A DNA stretch of 45,838 nt from NCBI RefSeq assembly GCF_000374065.1, contig NZ_KB893251.1, positions 84,349-130,186 of the forward strand, in the 5' to 3' direction. Below, one piece after another: positions 33,798-42,415 of the stretch; the first letter of the stretch is position 1; every line of letters begins with the position of its first letter. The position numbers and the translations under genes are program-made. The notes beneath the pieces are model-generated. The model searched no databases. It was not told the origin of the DNA and worked only from the letters and a program-made list of their open reading frames with translations. The stretch comes from Spirosoma luteum DSM 19990. GTDB lineage: Bacteria; Bacteroidota; Bacteroidia; Cytophagales; Spirosomataceae.

Positions 33798-35180
33798 ATG
33801 AATAACCTCGTTCGCCTGCTTCAGAAACTCGACTATATGCGAATGGTCGTTGGTATCTGTATTATTCTGGACGGGTATCCACTCATCTTCTTCTTTCGGG
33901 AAACACTTCGGCTTGCACCCGGCAGTACGGCATTCACCGCGCTGGCCCTGGCCGGTGGTCTGATGCTGATGGTTCCTTTTACGGTGTTGCAGAAGCTTTA
34001 CCGACCCAACGTTACGATGTTCTGGATGGGTATCTCGTTCCTGCTGCTCTGCATTTTTTACATGTATTTTTACAATCCCAATCCCTTTTTCCAGCTCTCG
34101 GGTAAGCACATGATTTACTACGTGTACATCGTGATTTTCCTGTTTTTGCTGATTAATATACCCAATGATATAATTCCGGTCTTCGTTCCGGTCGTTGTTC
34201 TATTCACCCTGGTTTCCAATCTGGGACTGGTGTACTCCCTGATTACGGACCCGACCTGGGCTATTGGGCAGCGGGCCACCATCACGCTTAACAATGGTGG
34301 CGACCCCGGCTCAGGCAATCCACACGCCTTTTCGCGTAATGCCTTTATGGGGGTTGTTGCCTGTGCTATCTGGCTGGTAAAGCCAAAAATCCATATCTTC
34401 TTCCGGTTGCTTACGCTGTTTGCCGGCATTCTCAATATCGCCGTTCTGGTGCTTACCCAAACACGCTCGGCTATTGTGGCACTCATGGCAGCGTTGGCCT
34501 TATTCATGTACTTCAATGTTCGGCCCGCACAGATTCGTACGGCGGTTCGTAGTGTATTTAAGCCCATTCCTATCCTGGTCATGCTAGTGGGAGTGGTAGG
34601 GGTAATGTTTTTTTTCCGGCGATTTAGTTTCGTTTTAGAAGTGCTGACAAGCTACGTTTTTTCGTTTGCGGAGCGCAACCTGGAAACCCTGTACGCTCTG
34701 CTCGGTTTAAAATCGCAGGGGGCGGCTTACAAAGCGGTTCTCGACGATTCGACGGCTAATCGCTCGGAGAGTGCCATGTTCTTTCGAAATGTACTGGCGG
34801 GGCACATGCATATGCTCATTCTGGGCTACGGCTACGATTATCTTTACCTGGATGTTCCCATTATGGAAGCCCTCACCAATTACGGCATTCTGGGTTTTGC
34901 GCTGTTTGGGGGGGTTAACGGGTTAGTTTTGTACCATTCCTGGAGAATAATGCGCCACAACCCCAACCCATTGAGCGTGTTTCTGGCCTATTTCTACATG
35001 CTCATCCTCATACAAATATTGACCAATGGCAGGCCCAACGAGATTTCTTTCTGGTTCCCCATGGCCCTGATGATTCGATTTATTGGCGTAGAACACCTGT
35101 TTCCTGCCTATTTATCGGAAAAAGTACCGCCTGAGGCTCAGGGGCAGTACGTTGTTATACCCCATGCCGAACCGACCTGA
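33798..35180 (+). CDS. O-antigen polymerase/ligase-type membrane protein (Wzy/WaaL)
   Basis: The 460-residue protein has about 11 hydrophobic helices and a large loop before the last ones. LTQTRSAIVALMAALALFMYF resembles the start of the Wzy_C/O-antigen ligase domain, and GSGNPHAFSRNAF the Arg/Asn-containing region before it. ILGYGYDYLYLDVPIMEALTNYGILGF corresponds to the conserved late loop, with Asp where many ligases have His-Asn. It either polymerises lipid-linked repeat units or ligates glycan to a lipid or protein acceptor; sequence alone does not decide. Its stop shares one base with the next start (TGATG). Confidence 0.82.
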   Translation: MNNLVRLLQKLDYMRMVVGICIILDGYPLIFFFRETLRLAPGSTAFTALALAGGLMLMVPFTVLQKLYRPNVTMFWMGISFLLLCIFYMYFYNPNPFFQLSGKHMIYYVYIVIFLFLLINIPNDIIPVFVPVVVLFTLVSNLGLVYSLITDPTWAIGQRATITLNNGGDPGSGNPHAFSRNAFMGVVACAIWLVKPKIHIFFRLLTLFAGILNIAVLVLTQTRSAIVALMAALALFMYFNVRPAQIRTAVRSVFKPIPILVMLVGVVGVMFFFRRFSFVLEVLTSYVFSFAERNLETLYALLGLKSQGAAYKAVLDDSTANRSESAMFFRNVLAGHMHMLILGYGYDYLYLDVPIMEALTNYGILGFALFGGVNGLVLYHSWRIMRHNPNPLSVFLAYFYMLILIQILTNGRPNEISFWFPMALMIRFIGVEHLFPAYLSEKVPPEAQGQYVVIPHAEPT

Positions 35181-36346
35181 TGCGTATCCTGATCGTTCAT
35201 AATCTACTCTGGGCACACTACAAGTCCAGCGTGTTTCAGGCGCTTCAACACCTGGTCGACCAGCGAAGTGATATCGAAATGAAGGTGTTGCAGATTGCTC
35301 GTAACGAGCAATCCAGAGCGTCCCTGACCGCGGATGCCAAGGAGACAGTTCCCGTATACACCTATAATTACGAATTACTCTTCGACCGGTATTGGGAAGA
35401 AATAAGTCTGAGCGAACGCACAAAGGCGTTGTTTCGGCAAGCTGTAGCCTTTAAACCCGATGTAATCAACCTGACCGGCTACTACGATCCCGCCCAGATC
35501 CTGCTCCTGGTCTGGGCCAAAGCCAGGGGGATCCGGGTAATTATGCAAAATGAAAGTACCGAAGCCGATCAGCAGCGGGGAGGACTAAAAGAACAGGTAA
35601 AGCAGTGGATTTTTAACCGGTGCGATGGATTCTTCTGTTTTGGCAGCCAGGCCGCCGATTACCTTTTTCAATTCGGGGTGTCGCCCGGTCAGATTTTGCT
35701 GCGTAAAAACGCGGTTGACAATAAGGCATTACTGACTGCGTATAAAAAGGCTTTGCCAGATCGGCGCAATGAGCAGCAGCGGCTGGGCCTCCGCCCGAAT
35801 AACGTTGTCTTTGTAGGCAGGCTCATCGGAATCAAGAATTTGCCTCTGTTGCTAACCTGCTTTGCTGAAGCCCGCAAACAGTCTGTTCATGAACAGGAAT
35901 GGGGATTGATTCTGTTGGGCGACGGAGTAGAACGGGAACGACTGGCAGAGCTTATCAGTACGCTTGATCTGACCGACCAGGTTAAACTGCTACCCGGGCG
36001 CCCCTGGTATCAAATACCCGCTATTTTGGCACTCAGCAACGTACTGGTTCTGCCGAGCCATTCGGAACCGTGGGGCCTTGTCGTTAATGAAGCAATGGCC
36101 TGTGGACTGCCCGTTATTGTATCGGACCGCTGTGGCTGCGCGGCCGACCTGGTGCAGGATGATAAGACTGGCTTCGTTTTCGATCCCGATGTACCGGACC
36201 AGCTAACCGTTCACCTGACCCAGTTTATGGACGGTTCGGCACCTGCCGAAAAAATGGGGGTCGCTGCCCAACAGTTCATTGCCCAATACTCTCCTGAAGC
36301 GGTGGCTCAGGAAATGCTCGATGGTTTTATCAAAATCGCGGAATAA
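35180..36346 (+). CDS. GT4-family glycosyltransferase
   Basis: A GT-B enzyme of 388 residues opening MRILIVHNLLWAHYKSSVFQAL. NVVFVGRLIGIKNLPLLLTCF starts the donor-binding domain, and PSHSEPWGLVVNEAMACGLPVIVSDRCG carries the EX7E pair. The N-terminal half contains RVIMQNESTEADQQ, resembling GT4 members that act on undecaprenyl-linked glycans. The start overlaps the preceding stop by one base, showing translational coupling to the Wzy/WaaL-type gene. Confidence 0.9.
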   Translation: MRILIVHNLLWAHYKSSVFQALQHLVDQRSDIEMKVLQIARNEQSRASLTADAKETVPVYTYNYELLFDRYWEEISLSERTKALFRQAVAFKPDVINLTGYYDPAQILLLVWAKARGIRVIMQNESTEADQQRGGLKEQVKQWIFNRCDGFFCFGSQAADYLFQFGVSPGQILLRKNAVDNKALLTAYKKALPDRRNEQQRLGLRPNNVVFVGRLIGIKNLPLLLTCFAEARKQSVHEQEWGLILLGDGVERERLAELISTLDLTDQVKLLPGRPWYQIPAILALSNVLVLPSHSEPWGLVVNEAMACGLPVIVSDRCGCAADLVQDDKTGFVFDPDVPDQLTVHLTQFMDGSAPAEKMGVAAQQFIAQYSPEAVAQEMLDGFIKIAE

Positions 36347-36366
36347 GCGGTTATTTCGCGGCACTT

Positions 36367-37536
36367 ATGCGAATATTAAATATCTGTGCGTATACCTGGC
36401 AGGCGGGTGGTCCGCCAAAAATCATTTTCGACCATACGCAGGTTGCCTTGCGGTACGGCCATCAGGTAGACATACTGAGTCCCATCTCGCCGGGCGAAAC
36501 GCCCTACACACTACCCGATGGGGCACGCCTTATTTTATGCAAACGCACGCCGGTAATCAGCCGTTTTTTTCGGGAGCTTTCGGTGGAACTGTATCAGTAT
36601 CTGAAGCAGCACATTCGGGAATACGACGTTATTCACTGCCACGGTTTATGGCATTTTGGTACGCTTGCTCCGTTCATGCTCGACCGTACGGTGTCTAAAG
36701 TGATTACCATTCATGGCGTGCTGGACCGCTGGGTGTATGCACATCACAACTGGAAAAAAGAGCTGATGAATACGCTCGCCCAGAAAGCGTACCTGGAACG
36801 GGCCGATCTGGTGCAAATCAATAATACCGACGAACAGGAAGACATATTGCGCTACCTGGGGCATCCGCACCCCAATGTCGTTACTATACCCAATGGGGTA
36901 AAAACAAGCGACTTTGCCCAGCTTCCTCCCAAAGGTACATTCCGGCAAAAATTCAACCTGCCTGCCGATAAGAAATTAGTGCTGTTCATGAGTCGGCTAA
37001 ACGTCAAGAAAGGGCTGGATTTGCTGCTCCCCGGCTTTAGGGATTACTATAAAACGCATCCGGATACTGTATTGGCCCTGGCCGGCGGGGATGATGGCTA
37101 TGAAGCAACGGCCCGGCAGTTTATTGAGCAGCACCAGCTGAACGACTCAATCCGGCTGGTGGGTATGCTCACCGGCGACGATAAGAAAGCGGCCCTCACG
37201 GATGCCGATTTGTTTACGCTCCCCTCCTACTCCGAAGGGTTTTCGATGGCGGTACTCGAAGCGATGGCAGCCGGAACGCCCGCGCTGGTATCGGACCGGG
37301 TTGGCTTTGGCGATGCTATCCGGCAGCATCAGGCCGCCGGACTGCTGGATAGCCTGACCCCCGAAGCCGTAACGGCCGGATTGAAAAAGCTACTGGGTGA
37401 TGATCCGCTACGGAAACAACTCGCCGACAATGCATTGGCGATGGTACGAACGAAGTACGATATTGATGTGGTGGCCAAACAGCTTTTGGATGAGTACGAA
37501 AAAATCAACCACAAAGCTAAACCAGCTACAAACTAA
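36367..37536 (+). CDS. GT4-family glycosyltransferase
   Basis: A 389-residue GT-B transferase. It starts MRILNICAYTWQAGGPPKIIFDHTQV, a Gly-Pro donor loop typical of WcaI/GumH-like enzymes. IPNGVKTSDF and LFMSRLNVKKGLDLLLPGF follow, and PSYSEGFSMAVLEAMAAGTPALVSDRVG holds the EX7E pair. It is the last gene of the forward run and faces the deacetylase gene, with only four bases between the two stop codons. Confidence 0.9.
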   Translation: MRILNICAYTWQAGGPPKIIFDHTQVALRYGHQVDILSPISPGETPYTLPDGARLILCKRTPVISRFFRELSVELYQYLKQHIREYDVIHCHGLWHFGTLAPFMLDRTVSKVITIHGVLDRWVYAHHNWKKELMNTLAQKAYLERADLVQINNTDEQEDILRYLGHPHPNVVTIPNGVKTSDFAQLPPKGTFRQKFNLPADKKLVLFMSRLNVKKGLDLLLPGFRDYYKTHPDTVLALAGGDDGYEATARQFIEQHQLNDSIRLVGMLTGDDKKAALTDADLFTLPSYSEGFSMAVLEAMAAGTPALVSDRVGFGDAIRQHQAAGLLDSLTPEAVTAGLKKLLGDDPLRKQLADNALAMVRTKYDIDVVAKQLLDEYEKINHKAKPATN

Positions 37537-37540
37537 TCCA

Positions 37541-38392
37541 TTAGCCGACTTCTCGCTGTATTGCGGTACTCCAGTCGACCTGCCGGTCGGCTTCGGCCAG
37601 ATCAACGAATGGGAAATCAACCAGCAATTGTTTGAGTTTAGGCCAGCAATTTTTCAGTCCGTAGTAGGATTTGAACTGCCGGGTACGGCTCAAACCCGGA
37701 ATCATGGGTTGCCCCGCATCGAAATCTCGGGGATGAAAATAGGTCATCACGTATGGCGACCGATTCATCAACCCTTTTATCAATCCATACGGGAATAGCC
37801 GAAAGTATCCTCCGCCCGAAAAGATCACGTCCTGCCCCATAATGGGCATGGTGTTGATGGGGAATTCTTTCAGGAGCGTACCGCCTACGTTCAGATACCC
37901 CGGCTCAAACATGGCAAGAGAGGCATCGCCCCCGTGAGCGCGTCGGGCGGAAAACACGGAGCAGTCAATGTCAATCCCCTGCTCAACCAGAATAGGGAAT
38001 ACCCACCGGTTATACTCCTTGATAGAAAAGCCGGGTGCCCGGTACGACCGGACTTTCTTGCCCGTCAAATCCTGCAAATGCTTGATGGAGCGTTCCAGGT
38101 CAGCCTGAAACTGGACTGGCGTTTGTTCATACGCCAACTGGTGCGCGTAGGAGTGCGTGGCAATTTCGTACCCGGCGGCATCGATGCGCCGGATCACATC
38201 AGGGTGCTTATCAGCCACCCAGCCCAAACAGAAAAAAGTAGCCCGGCTGTTGGTTTCTTCCAGTAGTTGAAAGATGAGGTCCATATTCTGGTGAATCCGG
38301 GTTTCATACCGGCCCCAGTCCGACTCGTTCCGCGTTGACTCATTATCCAGGATATGAAACCACTCTTCAATATCAAACGTCAGTATATTCAT
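37541..38392 (-). CDS. Polysaccharide deacetylase (NodB fold, DUF3473-like C-terminus)
   Basis: A 283-residue metal-dependent deacetylase removing acetyl groups from GlcNAc-type sugars. The metal triad is visible: D7 in TFDIEEWFH, and H80 and H84 in EIATHSYAHQ. RSYRAPGFSI is motif 3 and TYFHPRDFD the later substrate loop. The FDIEEWFH opening and the C-terminal region match the XrtA-associated/DUF3473 type found in exopolysaccharide loci. There is no signal peptide when started at the ATG at 38392, so it probably acts in the cytosol on precursors. A longer start at 38437 adds a hydrophobic stretch that could be an anchor. Confidence 0.88.
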   Translation of the reverse strand: MNILTFDIEEWFHILDNESTRNESDWGRYETRIHQNMDLIFQLLEETNSRATFFCLGWVADKHPDVIRRIDAAGYEIATHSYAHQLAYEQTPVQFQADLERSIKHLQDLTGKKVRSYRAPGFSIKEYNRWVFPILVEQGIDIDCSVFSARRAHGGDASLAMFEPGYLNVGGTLLKEFPINTMPIMGQDVIFSGGGYFRLFPYGLIKGLMNRSPYVMTYFHPRDFDAGQPMIPGLSRTRQFKSYYGLKNCWPKLKQLLVDFPFVDLAEADRQVDWSTAIQREVG

Positions 38393-38413
38393 TATAAAAG
38401 AAATAAGGCGCAT

Positions 38414-38470
38414 CGTCGTAAGTAAGAGCGCATTCATGGCGTCTGCCGGTGCGATCAGGTACTTACGACG
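38414..38470. repeat. Perfect 11-bp inverted repeat between the formyltransferase and deacetylase genes
   Basis: CGTCGTAAGTA (38414-38424) pairs exactly with TACTTACGACG (38460-38470) across 35 bases. It sits in the gap between two genes read in the same minus direction and could slow or end transcription before the deacetylase gene. Confidence 0.5.
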
Positions 38471-38489
38471 GTATTAACTCCGGGACTTT

Positions 38490-39254
38490 TTAATAAAACC
38501 GTTTACCGGCCGCCCGGAAGGCTTTTACATCGTCGCGGGTGGGAAAAGAGAAATAGGTCATCTGCGAGGCATCATTCTCGATCAGTTCGTAGTTACCCGA
38601 GTGGATTTTGTCGATGGCCTTGAGCATGGCATCCATGCCCATTTTCTTGGTTACGTCAATCAACTCCGCCTGACTCATGTTGCCGATGGGTAGTTTTTCC
38701 TGTACCAGAATCGGACCGCTATCGATGCCTTCATCGACAAAAAAGACGGACACACCCGTGTGGGTTTCGCTGTTTTTCAGTACCCAGAATGAGGGCATCA
38801 AACCCCGATATTTAGGCAACAGAGCCGTGTGCAGATTGATACATCCGTAAGTAGCCGAGTCGAGCAGCTTTCGTTTGAAGATTTGATTACCGGCAATCGA
38901 CAGGTAGAGGTCTGGCTTGTAGGCCCTCAGTTTTTCCAGATTTTCGTCTTTGTTGATAGGCCCTTCGATCTGGATGAGTGGAATGTTTCGGTCGGCCAGT
39001 ACTTTCCGAACATTGTTTCGGCTGTCTAACTTGGACAGTACGAATTTGGTGCCGTAACGCACAAAAAAAGGTAAGCCAAAGATATCATACGTCTTTTTTA
39101 TTTTTTCGCTAAAACTTTCGCGCTTACCAAACGGCGACACGTCGAATACTACCGTGGCCACTACCTCGGCATAGGGGGGTAAGTTTTTTAGCAGGTAGTC
39201 GATATTACGGGCGAGGTAGAACGGGTCATCCTGCGTGAGAATCACAAGGCGCAT
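38490..39254 (-). CDS. Formyltransferase-fold protein, probable sugar N-formyltransferase
   Basis: The 254-residue protein has the formyltransferase catalytic set N140 and H142 (INLHTALLPKYRG) and D178 (GIDSGPIL). The 36-residue His-to-Asp distance is the same as in methionyl-tRNA formyltransferase. It lacks the C-terminal tRNA-binding domain, and its N-terminus (MRLVILTQDDPFYLARNIDYLL) is typical of sugar formyltransferases. It probably moves a formyl group from N10-formyl-tetrahydrofolate onto an amino sugar, fitting the DegT aminotransferase of this cluster at 19428. It is transcribed opposite to the main run. Confidence 0.85.
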   Translation of the reverse strand: MRLVILTQDDPFYLARNIDYLLKNLPPYAEVVATVVFDVSPFGKRESFSEKIKKTYDIFGLPFFVRYGTKFVLSKLDSRNNVRKVLADRNIPLIQIEGPINKDENLEKLRAYKPDLYLSIAGNQIFKRKLLDSATYGCINLHTALLPKYRGLMPSFWVLKNSETHTGVSVFFVDEGIDSGPILVQEKLPIGNMSQAELIDVTKKMGMDAMLKAIDKIHSGNYELIENDASQMTYFSFPTRDDVKAFRAAGKRFY

Positions 39255-39318
39255 AAGGAATTGGCTAATGTTAAGGACGCAAAACTACGTATTCCACCGG
39301 AAAGGCCGTACCGGTTCG

Positions 39319-41301
39319 TTAGCGGATGATTACTTTACGGTCTATTGTTTGGCCTTCTGCCGTTTGCAATCGGATACTATACAGCCCGCTTTCCAGCCCG
39401 CTCATCTCCATTGTTATCGCGTTTCGGGCCGTACCGTGCCCGCTTTTCACTATCCTACCCAGCATATCCAGTACCTTGTATTCCGTAAACGTAACCTGGT
39501 TAGCGGTTACCCGCAGCGGTTCGTTGCCAGCCAGCGGATTTGGAAATAGGTGAACCACGGGTTCGGCGGGTTCCAGCCCCAGCACCAGTGGCCGTACACT
39601 AACCACATTACTATAAGCCGATTCGGACGTGCTGGTGTGGTTTTTCAGGCGGTAATAGTACGTTTCGGCCGCAAGCGGGTCGGAATCCAGATAGGTCGCT
39701 ACGGTGCCGTTCAGTAAGGCAATTTGTTTGAAGTTGGTGGTTGAGCCAACGGATCGTTCCAGTGTTTGAGCCTGTGCATTCCCCCGCGTTATCCAGCTCA
39801 ATTGAACATTTCCCTCTTGAAAGGGTTTGGCAGCCAGTGTAGTTACGGGCAAAATGGCATCAACAATCGAAACCTTATCGAATGAGAAAGCCCGCATCCC
39901 CCGTTTGTTTTTGAGCGTGGGCCCATCATAAAAGGTCGAAAAACCGTCCGAAAAATAAGCGGGTAAATAGCGAAGCGTTTTAGCCTGGCTTGGTTGCTTC
40001 AACGCCAGCGTAATTCTACTTCCGTCGGCACTCCCCGCAGCAACCACACCTGCCTGCCCATCAAAGTAAAAATAGTCTTTCAGCTGGCGAACGGTATTTT
40101 TACCGCCCGGCGAGAAGTCAAAGAAGGTGGTATCAGTGGTCCAGATCATCTGCATCTGGTCGTCAAAAACTAATGTAATAGAGTCTCTGCGGGCGTTGGC
40201 AACAACTTTTTTAATATTCGGCGAATTAATCTGAAGCGTATCCTTGGCCCCATACACATCGCGGGCTATCTGCCGGTACTGTTCAAAAGCCAGCCGCTGG
40301 TAGCCCAAAGGGTCATAATGTACGCCCTGGTAACCGGGAGTACCAACGGTAGCGATGGTTTCCACATTACTGAAAAGGGATTTTGTCCGTCGCTGAAAAT
40401 CCCGCACCTCGGCAGCACCGTCTTTCTTATCAGCCAGGATATTAATCTGCCCCACGTATATCCGCGTATTTCCATAATCTTCGCGAAGTTGATTGTAAAG
40501 GGTTTTAAACTTATCCGCATAGCCCGGTATACCCGACCCGACATCCTCTTCCCCCTGTCGCCAGATGATACCCTTTACCTGACTGGCCACCCCCGCCCAC
40601 TGCGCCCGGTAGAGCAGATTTCCGTAGAAGGTGCCAGTGTTGGCGTGGTTGGCCTGATCGCGGGCCAGCAGGGGCGCAAGGGACAGTCCTCCCTGAGCCC
40701 CATTCAGCACGCAGGTGGGTATGCCATAGTTTTGCAGAATAAGCCGTTGGATTGTCAGACCCACTCCCCCCACGCTACCAAAGGGCTGTTTGGCTGGATA
40801 CCAGCTTATTTCGGCTGGCTTTGCCGTAACCGGATAATCGGCAGTACGCAGGTAGGTATCGTCGAAGTTGACCGAATAGTACGTATCCAGCCCAACCAGT
40901 GCCAGCGCATTCGATTGGCCGTACAGGATATACACGTCGCCACACACAACCCGTTTTCGCTCAACAATCAGGGTAGAATCCGCCCCTCTGTAGGCAAAGA
41001 CCCGGAAGGAGTATTCGGCTAGTTCGGCCCTGATGCTGGCCGACAGCGAAAAGGGTGCCGTATTAATGGCCGGGTTAACCGACTGGCTGACGACACTGGT
41101 GAGTTTGCCGGCGCGCAGCACCTGCGTACTCACTTTGGTATAACCGGCAGCACTGGTCCTGCCACTAATCAGTACGCGGGCCTGATTAGTGGCATCACGG
41201 GGATACAGTTGCAGGTCGCGGGGTAGCTGCTCGAATACGAGTTGACCAAGCACCGGAAAATATAACAAAAGTAATATGATGCTCGTGTAGAGTCTCTTCA
41301 T
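39319..41301 (-). CDS. Exported sialate O-acetylesterase-like protein with type IX sorting domain
   Basis: The 660-residue protein has a signal peptide (MKRLYTSIILLLLYFPVLGQ) and then a beta domain. An SGNH-type esterase core follows: VYILYGQSNAL with the nucleophile S130, LNGAQGGLSL, IIWRQGEEDVG and GVHYDPLGYQ with the likely catalytic His. This matches the sialate O-acetylesterase (SASA) pattern. A fibronectin-like region precedes a C-terminal type IX sorting domain (LFPNPLAGNEPLRV, LDMLGRIV, LESGLYSIRLQT, KVIIR). It should be exported to the surface and remove O-acetyl groups from a glycan, possibly the one made here. The substrate is inferred. Confidence 0.85.
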   Translation of the reverse strand: MKRLYTSIILLLLYFPVLGQLVFEQLPRDLQLYPRDATNQARVLISGRTSAAGYTKVSTQVLRAGKLTSVVSQSVNPAINTAPFSLSASIRAELAEYSFRVFAYRGADSTLIVERKRVVCGDVYILYGQSNALALVGLDTYYSVNFDDTYLRTADYPVTAKPAEISWYPAKQPFGSVGGVGLTIQRLILQNYGIPTCVLNGAQGGLSLAPLLARDQANHANTGTFYGNLLYRAQWAGVASQVKGIIWRQGEEDVGSGIPGYADKFKTLYNQLREDYGNTRIYVGQINILADKKDGAAEVRDFQRRTKSLFSNVETIATVGTPGYQGVHYDPLGYQRLAFEQYRQIARDVYGAKDTLQINSPNIKKVVANARRDSITLVFDDQMQMIWTTDTTFFDFSPGGKNTVRQLKDYFYFDGQAGVVAAGSADGSRITLALKQPSQAKTLRYLPAYFSDGFSTFYDGPTLKNKRGMRAFSFDKVSIVDAILPVTTLAAKPFQEGNVQLSWITRGNAQAQTLERSVGSTTNFKQIALLNGTVATYLDSDPLAAETYYYRLKNHTSTSESAYSNVVSVRPLVLGLEPAEPVVHLFPNPLAGNEPLRVTANQVTFTEYKVLDMLGRIVKSGHGTARNAITMEMSGLESGLYSIRLQTAEGQTIDRKVIIR

Positions 41302-41412
41302 TAGCTTTGCACTGTATAAAAAAAGTTATACTATCGTGTAGTGTATAAACTCCAAACGGGGTACTAAAAATAAGGCTTTTTGCCAGAATAGACGTTAAAA
41401 GTACCTTATATT

Positions 41413-42405
41413 ATGCCCGTAGCCTTACACCATATGGCCGATGTAGCGGTAATCATCCTGACACATAACGAAGAAAAGCACATTACCCGTTGTTTAGAGA
41501 GCCTAAAATCCTTTACCGATAAACTATTTATTGTCGATTCTTTTTCAACCGACAACACTGTTGAGATAGCCCGTTCTATGGGAGCCGTAGTGGTGCAGAA
41601 CGCCTGGGTAAACTACGCCACACAATTTAATTTTGGAATTGCACAAATACCGTTCCAGACACCATGGCTTATGCGGATGGATGCCGATGAGTACGTGATG
41701 CCCGAACTGGCCAGCGAAATAAATAAACGGCTGGCGGGCCTACCCGACCAGGTGGGTGGCGTTTATGTAAAAAGGCGGGTCTTCTTTTTAAACCGCTGGA
41801 TACGGCACGGCAGTTTTTACCCCATCTGGCTCCTGCGGCTGTGGCGACGGGGCGACGGTTTTTGTGAGCAGGTATGGCACGATGAGCACATCAAACTAAC
41901 CAAAGGAGAATCCATTCAATTTGAGCACGATATTGTTGACCACAACCTGAATAACCTGACCTGGTGGACGCAGAAACATAATCATTACACCATTCTGGAA
42001 ATGATTAATCTGCTCAACTACCGGTATCAGTTCGATAAAGCCGAAACGGTACAGCCCCGCCTGTTTGGTACCCAGGAACAACGGATGCGGTATTTGAAAG
42101 AGAAATACGCGTCGTTGCCGCTTTTTACGCGCCCCGTGCTATACTTCCTTTACCGGTATTTTATCCGGCTGGGGTTTCTGGATGGCCGCCCCGGTTTTGT
42201 GTGGTGTTTTTTGCAGGGGCTCTGGTACCGGTTTCTGGTTGATGCCAAGCTGCTGGAAGTAAGCATACGGGTGGGTACGGATAAAGAAGCTCTTATCGAC
42301 TATTTCCGGAAAGAATACGGGAAAGATCTGCGGCCCGATAAAACACCGCCGGTTGGTCAATCGTCCATCAGTAGTCCTTCAGCCAGTGCAAGCAACCCCG
42401 CCTAA
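41413..42405 (+). CDS. GT2-family glycosyltransferase (WaaE/KdtX-like)
   Basis: A 330-residue transferase. VAVIILTHNEEKHITRCLESLKSF and IVDSFSTDNTVEIARSMGA form the donor-binding part, and MRMDADEYV the metal site. The longer C-terminal half (HDIVDHNLNNLTWWTQKHNHY) is like lipopolysaccharide-core transferases of the WaaE group. A C-terminal amphipathic or membrane-touching segment is likely near YFLYRYFIRLGFLDG. Two starts are possible, 41413 and 41434; I keep the first. The WcaF gene starts 10 bases after its stop. Confidence 0.87.
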   Translation: MPVALHHMADVAVIILTHNEEKHITRCLESLKSFTDKLFIVDSFSTDNTVEIARSMGAVVVQNAWVNYATQFNFGIAQIPFQTPWLMRMDADEYVMPELASEINKRLAGLPDQVGGVYVKRRVFFLNRWIRHGSFYPIWLLRLWRRGDGFCEQVWHDEHIKLTKGESIQFEHDIVDHNLNNLTWWTQKHNHYTILEMINLLNYRYQFDKAETVQPRLFGTQEQRMRYLKEKYASLPLFTRPVLYFLYRYFIRLGFLDGRPGFVWCFLQGLWYRFLVDAKLLEVSIRVGTDKEALIDYFRKEYGKDLRPDKTPPVGQSSISSPSASASNPA

Positions 42406-42415
42406 CGACCCGACG

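Noticed and set aside
38490..39254. Methionyl-tRNA formyltransferase (fmt)
   Set aside because: The catalytic residues match, but the protein is about 60 residues too short and lacks the tRNA-binding C-terminal domain. The context is sugar tailoring.
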